From DAOUAJ01 sp034433615 (GTDB lineage: Bacteria > Chloroflexota > Anaerolineae > DUEN01): a stretch of DNA of 15,604 nt. Location: positions 1 to 15,604 of the forward strand of contig DAOUAJ010000276.1 of the NCBI GenBank assembly GCA_034433615.1, in the 5' to 3' direction. Both the position numbers and the translations under genes were made by a program. Position 1 is the stretch's first letter, and each line of letters begins with the position of its first letter. Positions 1-6,244 of this stretch are shown here, in pieces. The notes under the pieces are model-generated. The model was given only the letters and a program-made list of their open reading frames with translations. It was not told where the DNA came from and searched no databases.

Positions 1-1
1 G

Positions 2-1030
2 GCCATGCGGGTGGGGAGCACCCTCTACTGGCTGTTGACGGACCATCTGGGCTCGACGGCCGTGACGCTGGATGCCGGTGGCAACCGGGTCACCGAGCTG
101 CGGTACTACCCGTATGGGAGTGCGAGGTACAACCCTGGCGGGCAGATCACCACCTACCGCTTCACCGGGCAGCGCTGGGATGGCGGGACGGGGCTGTACT
201 GGTATCAGTCCCGCTGGTACGATCCGATCATCGGGCGGTTCGTTCAGCCGGACCCAATAGTTCCTAACTTCGCCGATCCTCAAGACCTGAATCGCTATAG
301 CTATGTCCGCAATAACCCGCTGCGATACACCGACCCAAGTGGACATACTGTTGGTATGCCCTCATGCCCATTCTGTGATCTCAAGATTGACATTTCTAAC
401 TGGCCTACTCTGGTCAAAGGCCTGGCGGTTGCCGGGTGCTTCGTAGCCGGATGCCATGTTGACCTTGAGCGAGGTGTCCTCAGCGGTCCAACCCGGCAGG
501 AATGGCTTGATACCTCGGTGATGAGCCTGGCCAATCCAATGGGGATGGTCGAGGGACCAATAGCCAACGTAGGCAAACAGGTGATACAGGAAGGGGCCGA
601 ACAGGCAACCCGTGGCCTTACACGCGAGCGAGTGATTCAAGCTCTGGGGGAAGCAGTCCAGCCCTTCCTGAAATCAATACGGGAGATTGCGGGTAAAGAT
701 GCACAGATCGGCTTTAGGGGCAGCCTGGCACGGGGGACAGTCGGCAATCCGAAGAAGCCAACTTTTGGACTACCGATCAATCTTGGCGACTTCGATGTGG
801 ATGCTTTCATCGTTAGTGATGAACTTGCGGCGCGCTATCCGGGAGTAAAATGGGGCAAAGATGTTAAGGAGTTAAAGGTACTACAAGAACACATAGAGCA
901 ACTCTTGCGCACTCGTCCCGAATTCCAAGGGCTCCGCAAAGAAGGTTTCGGCTTTAAAATTTTCACCCGTGAGGAAGCGGAGCGCCTATTTGGCGGCGAA
1001 GATATTTATTTCATCGGAGGTGGTCCATGA
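2..1030 (+). CDS. RHS protein C-terminal part with nucleotidyltransferase-like toxin domain (5' partial)
   Basis: The frame is open to the window edge. The same codons lie inside a longer RHS core at 12260-12300, so this is the 3' end of a gene that starts upstream. Counting from the ATG at 5, residues 1-114 are type B RHS core (YWLLTDHLGST, YYPYGSARYNPGG, WYDPIIGRFVQPD) ending in YTDPSGH, the usual junction where RHS proteins release their toxin. Residues 115-341 are unrelated to the other modules. Near residues 236-268 they show GFRGSLARG followed by DFDVDAF, the G-S then D-x-D arrangement of the nucleotidyltransferase fold, so the predicted activity is nucleotide transfer to an RNA or protein target. 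That reading is inference from motif. The stop overlaps the next gene (ATGA), which suggests translational coupling to its immunity protein. Toxin role is well supported by position; the enzyme class less so. Confidence 0.85.
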   Translation, partial: AMRVGSTLYWLLTDHLGSTAVTLDAGGNRVTELRYYPYGSARYNPGGQITTYRFTGQRWDGGTGLYWYQSRWYDPIIGRFVQPDPIVPNFADPQDLNRYSYVRNNPLRYTDPSGHTVGMPSCPFCDLKIDISNWPTLVKGLAVAGCFVAGCHVDLERGVLSGPTRQEWLDTSVMSLANPMGMVEGPIANVGKQVIQEGAEQATRGLTRERVIQALGEAVQPFLKSIREIAGKDAQIGFRGSLARGTVGNPKKPTFGLPINLGDFDVDAFIVSDELAARYPGVKWGKDVKELKVLQEHIEQLLRTRPEFQGLRKEGFGFKIFTREEAERLFGGEDIYFIGGGP

Positions 1031-1449
1031 CAGAGCAGATCGCCTTGACGGGTCCGCTAGTCGTTCCGGAATTCACAGCGAGGATTGTAGTACAAACAGA
1101 CCTAAGTTTGGTTGAGCTTGCGGCCCGAGTTGGCCAGGCTCTTGGGATTACGTTCAGGGAAGATACAGAAGGGTTGTATGAGGAAACCTATGCCTTGGTG
1201 GCAATAGTAATGGGTCATGAGGTTGGCCTGTATGAAGATGAGCGTAAACGTCGAGAGACTGGCATTCGTTGGGTGGCTCTTCACGTAAGTCCGTACACAT
1301 CCCCCATCTGGATGGGACTACGTGAGTACCAGGCGGTTTTCCTCTACGTTGCAGACTTTTTGGCAGCACTGTTGCGTAAGGAGACAGGACTACCTTTCGT
1401 AGCAGAACCCTACATGCGCCTGCCGTCCGAGGAGGACAAGGAGAGGTAG
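1027..1449 (+). CDS. Putative immunity protein for the nucleotidyltransferase-like toxin
   Basis: This 140-residue soluble protein has no signal peptide. The ATG overlaps the toxin stop, and a GGAGG at 1016-1020 sits six bases upstream, so start and coupling are clear. Residues about 25-95 contain LAARVGQALGI followed by a tyrosine-rich stretch and a strand-like WVALHVS. The same order (EAARVAVEQALGI, YIGDYY, GVLLYVNG) appears in the orphan immunity protein at 4941-5300, so the two look like distant members of one immunity family. The role, binding and blocking the cognate toxin in the producing cell, is inferred from its place directly behind an RHS toxin and its small size. No named family is claimed. 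Confidence 0.75.
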   Translation: MTEQIALTGPLVVPEFTARIVVQTDLSLVELAARVGQALGITFREDTEGLYEETYALVAIVMGHEVGLYEDERKRRETGIRWVALHVSPYTSPIWMGLREYQAVFLYVADFLAALLRKETGLPFVAEPYMRLPSEEDKER

Positions 1450-1654
1450 ATACGTAGCAATACATCGTCGTCAAGGCCTGTGGGTAGTGCCGAGGCGGCT
1501 CTTCGACCTGGATCTGCGGCGGGACAGGGCGAATTACCTGTGCACCGCCTCACTGGGTTCAATCACTGGATAGTAGTCCGTAGCTTTAGCAGCACCTTAA
1601 CAACCGAATAGTCTTTGCCTGGCTTCACGTGAGCTTCGTCATCGCCGTCCGTCT
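1450..1654 (+). other. Intergenic junction between module 1 and orphan RHS module 2
   Basis: About 200 bases separate immunity gene 1 from the first recognisable RHS codons of module 2. I see no complete gene, no strong hairpin plus T-run terminator and no clear promoter. A GC-rich open stretch of about 45 codons runs from 1479 to the TAG at 1608-1610 without recognisable homology. The 15-base junction motif at 1595-1609 lies here. RHS similarity resumes at about 1660, inside the DADGRRVKK motif, so this is the scar of a truncation. Confidence 0.5.
1595..1609 (+). repeat. Junction motif copy 1 (CCTTAACAACCGAAT)
   Basis: CCTTAACAACCGAAT occurs here and again, identically, at 12063-12077. With two bases further upstream, 17 of 18 positions agree. 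Both copies lie after an immunity stop and before a 5'-truncated RHS module, and both are in the same phase to the RHS frame, because the TAA within the motif is the in-frame stop that closes that frame upstream. The motif may mark a recombination boundary. Confidence 0.55.
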
Positions 1655-3043
1655 GTGCCCGCCGACGGCCGGCGGGTCAAAAAGACCACCCCGTGGGGCA
1701 CGACGTACTACATCGGCGAGCACTACGAAAAGCACATTCCCGCAGCTGGCCTGAGCATCCTGCCCGGCGACGTCAACCTGGACTGCCAGGTCAGCGTGGC
1801 GGACATCCAGGCGATTGCTGCCAGATGGGGTCAGGCGTGGAGCGCACAGTACGACGTAGACCAGGACGGCAGCGCGATTGACGCCGGGGACATCCAGACG
1901 GCAGCGGCCAACTGGCGGGCATCCGCACCTAGTCCGTGCACTGGACCGGTGGTGACGAAGTACTACCGGCTGGGTAACAGACTCATCGCCTTACGGCAGA
2001 ACAACCAACTCCGCTACATCCACACCGACCACCTGGGCAGCGTCAGCCTGCTGACGGATGCGAACGGCAAGGTGGTGCCGGGGGGTGTGCAGCGGTTCAT
2101 GCCGTTCGGGAAGGTGCGAACAGGGCAACCTGTGATCTTGCCGACGGATAGGAACTTCACCAGGCAGCAGTTAGACGTGAGCACGGGGCTGCTGTACTAT
2201 GCAGGCAGTCAATACGGTCGTTACTACGATCCGGTGCTGGGGCGCTGGACTCAGCCGGATACGGTTGTTCCTAACCCGGGCAATCCCCAGGACCTGAACA
2301 GGTACAGCTATACCCGGGACAACCCGCTGCGGTACACGGACCCCTCCGGCCGGATGGTGGATCCCGGCGGAGCGACGTGCGGGAACTGCTGGGAGGAGAT
2401 GTACCGCGCTTACCTGGAGGCTGCCCAGAGGGTTGATCCCCAGGCCTATCGGGGCACGCTGCAGGAGTACATTGCCACCAAGGCCGTGCTGTATCAGAAT
2501 ATAGTTGAGGGGAGACCGCCAGAGGTTATCGAGGCTGCTGAAACCCAAGTCTCCAACGCCCTGATGCGGCTGAAGATCAATGGGTTCTATGGCACGGACC
2601 CGGCGGTGGAGACGGCGTGGCAGGCCGGTGGTCTGGAAGCGCTTCCTTCGACTGTGGCTGCTATCGGCGGAGTGGTTGCCGGCGTGGTATCACCCCAGAT
2701 TGGCCAGAGCAGCAGCGGGACGGGGCAAAAGTATGTCTATCGTTATGTAAGCGAAGCTGAAAAAGAGTTCATCGAATGTGAAGGCATCATACAATCGACA
2801 AGCGGTAAGACCTACCTGAGTCCGGAGCAATATCGCAGCGCAACCAGAGCACAGCAGAGGCTCAGCCTGCGAGATAAGCCGGAATATCGTGTTCGAATTC
2901 CAAGAGAGAACTTACCTTTGGATGTTGCAGAACCCACAATCGTGGAAGAGGCATATGGGCAGCCAGGCGGTGGACTCGAAATGCGGACAACTGGTCCCAT
3001 TGATGCTACGGGGGTACAGATTACACGCCTCAAGTACAAATAG
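1655..3043 (+). CDS. Orphan RHS module with dockerin-like repeats and ADP-ribosyltransferase-like toxin
   Basis: The 462-residue frame begins at a GTG without a Shine-Dalgarno sequence, exactly where RHS similarity starts (ADGRRVKK), so it is a 5'-truncated orphan that may not be translated on its own. Residues 36-92 are two dockerin-like calcium-binding units (GDVNLDCQVSVADIQ and YDVDQDGSAIDAGDIQ). Residues 100-231 are type A RHS core ending in YTDPSGR. Residues 232-350 are a linker. Residues about 358-462 are the toxin. YVYRYV (R363), STS at 381-383 and GGGLE (E442) fit the R...STS...E order of ADP-ribosyltransferases, and the segment resembles, from memory, the TreTu-type RHS toxins that modify EF-Tu. 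The fold is inference; the toxin role follows from the architecture. Confidence 0.8.
   Translation: MPADGRRVKKTTPWGTTYYIGEHYEKHIPAAGLSILPGDVNLDCQVSVADIQAIAARWGQAWSAQYDVDQDGSAIDAGDIQTAAANWRASAPSPCTGPVVTKYYRLGNRLIALRQNNQLRYIHTDHLGSVSLLTDANGKVVPGGVQRFMPFGKVRTGQPVILPTDRNFTRQQLDVSTGLLYYAGSQYGRYYDPVLGRWTQPDTVVPNPGNPQDLNRYSYTRDNPLRYTDPSGRMVDPGGATCGNCWEEMYRAYLEAAQRVDPQAYRGTLQEYIATKAVLYQNIVEGRPPEVIEAAETQVSNALMRLKINGFYGTDPAVETAWQAGGLEALPSTVAAIGGVVAGVVSPQIGQSSSGTGQKYVYRYVSEAEKEFIECEGIIQSTSGKTYLSPEQYRSATRAQQRLSLRDKPEYRVRIPRENLPLDVAEPTIVEEAYGQPGGGLEMRTTGPIDATGVQITRLKYK
1760..1932 (+). other. Dockerin-like paired Ca-binding repeat inside RHS core (copy 1)
   Basis: This encodes about residues 36-92 of the module 2 protein. 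Two loops with the D-x-N/D-x-D spacing and a conserved final D are each followed by a short helix (DIQAIAARWG and DIQTAAANW), as in type I dockerins. The unit sits between a YD repeat and the core motif YYRLGNRLIALRQ. Equivalent insertions occur in modules 4 and 5. Bound cohesin partners are not visible in the window. Confidence 0.7.
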
Positions 3044-3071
3044 CTCTACGAAATAACCCTGGGAGGAAAAA

Positions 3072-3482
3072 ATGGAACACAATCAAGATTACTGGTCGAG
3101 AGCAAGGAGTGAATTTGAGCTATGGAAGGAAATTTTCGCTCTAGTAGATCCTGTCGTGACTGAGTTTGCCGAGTCTCATGAGATGACTTGCGAGCAGTGG
3201 CGTCATGATACGCCTAGCCGTATTCTCAGGTGGGTGGAGGCATCAGATATACATAAAAATATTGAGTTGTTTTTGGAAGGCATGCCTGAGTCCTTCGAAC
3301 TAACAATTTCAGGTGGGGCCTCTAAAGATGATCCTAATACGGGCCGACGAAAATGGACATACGAGACCTTTTCTCGGTTACCAGTCCCAGTAGATAAAGC
3401 AGAGTTGCGAAGAGCGTTAGATGTGGTATACCAAGTTGTGTCAGCTTGGAAGGAAACAGACCTACGAAGAACTGCAAAGTAG
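3072..3482 (+). CDS. Putative immunity protein for the module 2 toxin
   Basis: The 136-residue protein starts at an ATG five bases after a strong GGAGG (3062-3066) and 28 bases after the toxin stop. It is acidic, soluble and rich in Trp and Glu, without a signal peptide or membrane segment. No family is recognised. Its base composition is visibly more AT-rich than the RHS core, as for the other immunity genes, which fits separate acquisition with its toxin. Position behind an ADP-ribosyltransferase-like toxin suggests it neutralises that enzyme in the cytoplasm. The left end of the IS element lies 16 bases after the stop, so its 3' flank was altered but the coding frame was spared. Confidence 0.72.
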   Translation: MEHNQDYWSRARSEFELWKEIFALVDPVVTEFAESHEMTCEQWRHDTPSRILRWVEASDIHKNIELFLEGMPESFELTISGGASKDDPNTGRRKWTYETFSRLPVPVDKAELRRALDVVYQVVSAWKETDLRRTAK

Positions 3483-3507
3483 ATATTCCGACTACACTAG
3501 TGCTCTG

Positions 3508-4206
3508 TCAAGCCTGAATCTTTGGATACAAGTGCTTCAGTTTAATGCGTGCATCGGCGGTGGTGAAGCGCCAGTCTACACGGACGGCTTTCTGGTTTCG
3601 TTCATCCGCCCACGCTTGCGTTTCCCGATACAAGGTGGCCTGGTCTGGAATACGGCGATTCAGGCAGGTTCTCACCAGGGCGCTCAATTCAATCTCTGCC
3701 ATATTCAGCCAACTGCCGTGCTTGGGAGTGTAGTGGAACTCAAAGCGCTCTCGTAACCGCCGAGCCTCGGCGGGCGCAAAGGCCTCGTAGAAGGAAGCCG
3801 GGCCATGCGTGTTCAGATTGTCCATCACAACGACAATCACCTCTGCATCCGGATACAGTTCGTCGGCCAGATAACGCATAGCGTAGGCCCAGTCCACTTT
3901 CGTGCGCCGTTCGCTTACTCGGATATGCCGTTTGCCCGCCAGGGGCTCAAAGAACAAGAACAGGTGACTCACCCCGTTGCGCTCATACTCATAGTCCTCG
4001 CGCAGCGGGCACCCTGGCTCCATCGGCAAGGGCTCCTCCACATTCGCCAGGAGTTGCTGAGGGATCTCATCCATACAGATCAGCGGCCGCCGGGGGTCAT
4101 AGGGGCGCTGGTAAACCTCGAGCACCTCCTCCATCTGGCACACAAAAGCCGCATTCGCCTGCGGGGGAATGCAATACCGCTTCTTGAGCCAGGGTTTCAG
4201 TTCGTT
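3508..4206 (-). CDS. IS630-family transposase, catalytic frame (ORF B, expressed by -1 frameshift)
   Basis: This 232-residue frame continues ORF A after a -1 slip in the A8 run at 4205-4212, giving a fused protein of about 378 residues, a reasonable length for the family. No plausible start of its own is seen. The DDE catalytic triad is present: the first D in LICMDE, the second in VVVMDNLNTH and the E in SWLNMAEIE, with the usual TPKHGSWLN context of IS630 and related enzymes. It cuts and joins DNA at the element ends, targeting TA. The stop codon lies inside the left terminal repeat. No internal stop or lost catalytic residue is seen. Confidence 0.85.
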   Translation of the reverse strand, partial: NELKPWLKKRYCIPPQANAAFVCQMEEVLEVYQRPYDPRRPLICMDEIPQQLLANVEEPLPMEPGCPLREDYEYERNGVSHLFLFFEPLAGKRHIRVSERRTKVDWAYAMRYLADELYPDAEVIVVVMDNLNTHGPASFYEAFAPAEARRLRERFEFHYTPKHGSWLNMAEIELSALVRTCLNRRIPDQATLYRETQAWADERNQKAVRVDWRFTTADARIKLKHLYPKIQA

Positions 4207-4643
4207 TTTTTTAACACCTGACGGATAGTCTCGTGGGAGACCTTTTCCACATAGCCCGCCTCCACGAAGCGATCGCACAACAGACGCAAGCTCCAGCGAG
4301 CGTGGCCTTCTGGGGGCTGGCTACAGGCCAAGGCAATCAAATGCGCTTCGGCTTCCCCGTCCAGACGATGGGTGTATACGCGCTCCGGCTTCTTGCGATT
4401 CAAGGCGGCTTCCAGGCCGCCTTCACAGTAGGCCCTGCGCACGGTGGTGACAGTAGTTGCCGAAACGTCAAATGCGGCACAGATGGCCTGATAACCCCAG
4501 TTCGGTCCCTCCGGGCTACTGTCGGACTTGAGCAAGATTTGCGCCCGTCGGATCTTGCGGGCCGGCGCCGTACCAGACGAGATGATCTGTTTGAGTTGGG
4601 AACGTTCTTCTTCGGTCAATTGCACAACGTATTTGCGGTTCAT
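4197..4643 (-). CDS. IS630-family transposase, N-terminal DNA-binding frame (ORF A)
   Basis: The 148-residue product starts at ATG 4643 behind GGAGGTG. It contains helix-turn-helix segments: QAICAAFDVSATTVTTVRR and, further on, a segment ending in SHETIRQVLKK, as in the bipartite DNA-binding region of IS630 transposases that recognises the terminal repeats. It ends at a TGA just after a run of eight A in the mRNA, where a -1 slip would continue into ORF B. Alone it would bind ends without catalysis and could act as a regulator. Its ribosome binding site lies in one arm of an 11-bp inverted repeat (4648-4685), which would mask it in transcripts entering from outside. Confidence 0.85.
   Translation of the reverse strand: MNRKYVVQLTEEERSQLKQIISSGTAPARKIRRAQILLKSDSSPEGPNWGYQAICAAFDVSATTVTTVRRAYCEGGLEAALNRKKPERVYTHRLDGEAEAHLIALACSQPPEGHARWSLRLLCDRFVEAGYVEKVSHETIRQVLKKTN
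4205..4212 (-). promoter_or_regulatory. Slippery A8 site for -1 programmed frameshift in the transposase
   Basis: On the coding (minus) strand the frame reads TTA AAA AAA ACG AAC TGA. A slip of one base back on the A heptamer gives AAC GAA CTG, which continues into the DDE domain. Frameshifting of this kind is known in IS families that express transposase from two overlapping frames. Confidence 0.65.
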
Positions 4644-4647
4644 TGCC

Positions 4648-4685
4648 TTTCACCTCCACCAGGTAGAACACCGCTGGAGGTGAAA
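4648..4685 (-). promoter_or_regulatory. Inverted repeat masking the transposase ribosome binding site
   Basis: TTTCACCTCCA (4648-4658) and TGGAGGTGAAA (4675-4685) are perfect 11-bp inverted repeats with a 16-base loop, just upstream of the transposase ATG at 4643. The arm nearest the gene contains the GGAGGTG ribosome binding site on the minus strand. A transcript entering from outside would fold and hide it. A transcript starting inside the loop would not. Confidence 0.6.
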
Positions 4686-4723
4686 AGCCGCGAAATCCCA
4701 GTATCACGCTTGACAGAATACTA

Positions 4724-4881
4724 GTACTCTGTCAACCGTGATTTGATGGGTGAGCACGCACCTGGGCAGAGATGGAGTCCCCAGCGTGTTGGGGATACTG
4801 CACGGTGAACCCCAACAGGTTGGGGAGAGCCGATGTTGCCAGGCAACCGTTTCACCCATCAAATGAGCCTTGACAGAGTAC
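4724..4881. mobile_element. IS630-related MITE, about 158 bp
   Basis: The two ends form long inverted repeats. The left end, from 4722, and the reverse complement of the right end, from 4883, share TAGTACTCTGTCAA, then a five-base block differing at four positions, then ATTTGATGGGTGA. TA flanks both sides (4722-4723 and 4882-4883). The tips GTACTCTGTCAA match the tips of the adjacent IS630 element, so that transposase may move it. The centre has no gene but holds two short hairpins of CCCC...GGGG form (4779-4794 and 4810-4825). The ATG at 4833 is not a credible start. Confidence 0.75.
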
Positions 4882-4940
4882 TAGCATCCTTGTGCCATAG
4901 CCGCAGAGCACTATCACCTATCGAAAATGGAGGGCTAGGC

Positions 4941-5300
4941 ATGAAGACTTATGATCTCTATGGCTTTACACATGATGATCTTGAGGCTGCGCGAGTTGCA
5001 GTCGAACAAGCACTTGGAATCAGACTTGAACCGCACGAGAGCTTTTATATCGGGGACTACTATCGGTTAGGAACGGTGGGCGAAGAAAACTTTGAATTGC
5101 GGAGGAACGTCGATCCCCTTGATGGTGAGCCGGCGGAGCAAGCATTTCCTGAAATAGGCGTGCTACTTTACGTGAACGGGACTGAGCGGTCAGGGGAGCT
5201 TGAGCAAATATTGAGCACGAAAATCCCAGGACTACGCCTCTTAAGGCAGGACTATAGCAGCCCTTACCTGCACAAGGATCACCTGGGAACACCCACGTAA
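4941..5300 (+). CDS. Orphan immunity protein with C-terminus fused to RHS remnant
   Basis: ATG 4941 has GGAGGGC at 4929-4935, and this start begins a compact immunity-like protein. The open frame extends back to 4833, but that part is MITE sequence. Residues 10-90 contain DLEAARVAVEQALGI, an FYIGDYY stretch, ELRRNVDPLDGEP and GVLLYVNG, resembling the immunity protein at 1027-1449. The last eleven residues (YLHKDHLGTPT) are RHS core sequence, so the natural C-terminus was lost by fusion with the next module and the stop at 5298 is borrowed. No toxin lies directly upstream. Removing the IS and MITE places this gene about 70 bases after immunity gene 2, so it was probably a second, downstream immunity gene there or a leftover of a deleted toxin pair. 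Confidence 0.7.
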   Translation: MKTYDLYGFTHDDLEAARVAVEQALGIRLEPHESFYIGDYYRLGTVGEENFELRRNVDPLDGEPAEQAFPEIGVLLYVNGTERSGELEQILSTKIPGLRLLRQDYSSPYLHKDHLGTPT

Positions 5301-5510
5301 TCCTGATAGCGAGTGGGGCTCTACGTTACCGAGCTGCGGTAGTGCGAAGCCTCCCTGCAGCGGAGCGAAGGGGGCTACCCGTATGGGAATGCGTGGTACA
5401 ACCCCGGCGGGCAGATCACCACCTATCGCTTCACCGGGCAGCGGTGGGACGGCGGGACGGGGCTGTACTGGTATCAGTCCCGCTGGTACGATCCCATCAT
5501 CGGGCGGTTC
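5265..5510 (+). pseudogene. Decayed type B RHS core remnant with in-frame stops
   Basis: The translation runs DHLGTPT, then three stops (5298 TAA, 5304 TGA, 5307 TAG), then YVTELR, then a TAG at 5340 and YPYGNAWYNPGGQIT. DHLG to TELR is 21 codons here, exactly as in module 1, so the segment is colinear with intact type B cores. The frame is the same as that of the upstream immunity gene and of the downstream toxin frame at 5511. The TAG at 5340 is created by the 33-base insertion at 5342-5374. Module 3 therefore cannot be made as one RHS protein from this copy. Confidence 0.75.
5342..5374. repeat. 33-base palindrome-like insertion in the RHS core
   Basis: Other type B cores read CGGTACTACCCGTATGGG. 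Here CGGTA and CTACCCG are separated by 33 extra bases. With adjoining bases, AGCCTCCC and GGGGGCT can pair across a loop, and GCGAAG occurs twice. The length is a multiple of three but the left join makes TAG. This resembles insertion of a small dispersed palindromic element; copies elsewhere cannot be checked here. Confidence 0.6.
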
Positions 5511-6215
5511 GTGCAGCCGGATACTCTGGTCCCGGACCCTGGCAACCCGCAGGAGTTGAACCGCTATGCCTACGCCCGCAATAACCCCCTGCGCTACACC
5601 GACCCCAGCGGCCACCTCGTCGAGACTCTCTGGGACATTGTCGCCATTGGGCTGGACATCTATACCATCCGCCAGGAGGGGCTGACCTGGCAAAACGCCT
5701 TGGCACTGACCGTGGACGTGGGGGCGGTGCTCCTGCCCGGCGTGCCCGCCTTCGCCGGGGTGGTGGCGAAGGGCAGGAAGGCGGCCAAGGCTGTCACCGA
5801 GGTAGCCACCCATGCCGACGAAGTGGCAGATGCAGCCAGGATCGGAGCCACGGTGGCGGAGGAGTTGGCAGAGGAAGCCGCCGAGCGGGTGGGGAAGGAG
5901 GTGGTGGAAGAGACCACCCAGCGCCTGGTTCGCCACCACATCGCCACCAATAAGAACTGGATCCGGGACCCCCGGTGGTCTGAACGATTCCAGAAATTGT
6001 TTGCCAAGGGGAGCATGTCCCCGGATGATGCCGCCAACATCATAGAGCTGCCGGCCGAACTGCACAAGGGGCCGCACGCCCAGGGATATCATCGGTGGGT
6101 GTACCGGCGGCTTCAGGACGCGATTGCTGGCTTAGATGATCCGACCAAGATTCGAGCACGGTTGGAAGCGGAACTGCGGGCCATTGCGGAGGAACTGAAG
6201 ACCCATCCGGATTGA
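5511..6215 (+). CDS. RHS C-terminal fragment with AHH/HNH nuclease toxin
   Basis: The frame is open from 5343 and the first usual start is GTG 5511, which is only an RHS valine codon without a ribosome site, so this is a truncated module. Residues 2-35 finish the RHS core (YTDPSGH). Residues 36-110 are a linker (WDIVAIGLDIY, VDVGAVLLPGVP, KAAKAVTEV) shared with module 5. Residues 139-200 form the toxin: RHHIATNKNW with the double histidine at 142-143, then IIELPAELHKGPHAQGYH with H185, H189 and H194. This is the AHH pattern, an HNH/endonuclease VII-type nuclease that cuts DNA with a metal ion. The toxin domain looks intact. The next gene is an Imm11-like immunity gene, a fitting partner. Confidence 0.8.
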   Translation: MQPDTLVPDPGNPQELNRYAYARNNPLRYTDPSGHLVETLWDIVAIGLDIYTIRQEGLTWQNALALTVDVGAVLLPGVPAFAGVVAKGRKAAKAVTEVATHADEVADAARIGATVAEELAEEAAERVGKEVVEETTQRLVRHHIATNKNWIRDPRWSERFQKLFAKGSMSPDDAANIIELPAELHKGPHAQGYHRWVYRRLQDAIAGLDDPTKIRARLEAELRAIAEELKTHPD

Positions 6216-6244
6216 CTGAAGAATCCCCCAATAGGAGGAGGGCG

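Larger units (their letters stand above)
3500..4721 (-). mobile_element. IS630-family insertion sequence, 1222 bp, TA target duplication
   Basis: The element is bounded by TA at 3498-3499 and 4722-4723, the target duplication typical of IS630/Tc1 elements. Terminal inverted repeats read GTGCTCTGTCAAGCCTGA on the left and GTATTCTGTCAAGCGTGA on the right (reverse complement), agreeing at all but three of the first 18 positions. It carries one transposase in two overlapping frames on the minus strand. The right TA is shared with the adjoining MITE. The ends appear complete, so the element could be active. The IS family is well supported by transposase sequence and TA ends. Confidence 0.85.

Noticed and set aside
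1450..1654. Possible small gene or RNA between modules 1 and 2
   Set aside because: The 45-codon open stretch has no ribosome site or homology, and no stable structure with a terminator is visible.
3421..4724. Plus-strand open frames across the IS element (3421-3756, 3805-4221, 4233-4724)
   Set aside because: They mirror the transposase on the minus strand, which has DDE and helix-turn-helix motifs, and they cross the IS ends.
4770..4830. CRISPR-like repeats (CCCC...GGGG hairpins spaced 31 bases)
   Set aside because: Only two imperfect units, spacing too short for repeat plus spacer, no cas genes, and both lie within the MITE.
4833..4940. Upstream start for the orphan immunity gene at ATG 4833
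   Set aside because: The ATG is within the MITE and the following codons are its inverted repeat; ATG 4941 has a proper ribosome site.
5241..6092. Long minus-strand frame opposite module 3
   Set aside because: Shadow of the high-GC RHS and toxin frame; no motif or ribosome site. The same holds for 9556-10224 and 10246-10872.
6212..6244. TTG start for the Imm11-like gene
   Set aside because: It overlaps the toxin stop but has no ribosome site, while AGGAGG lies ideally before ATG 6245.
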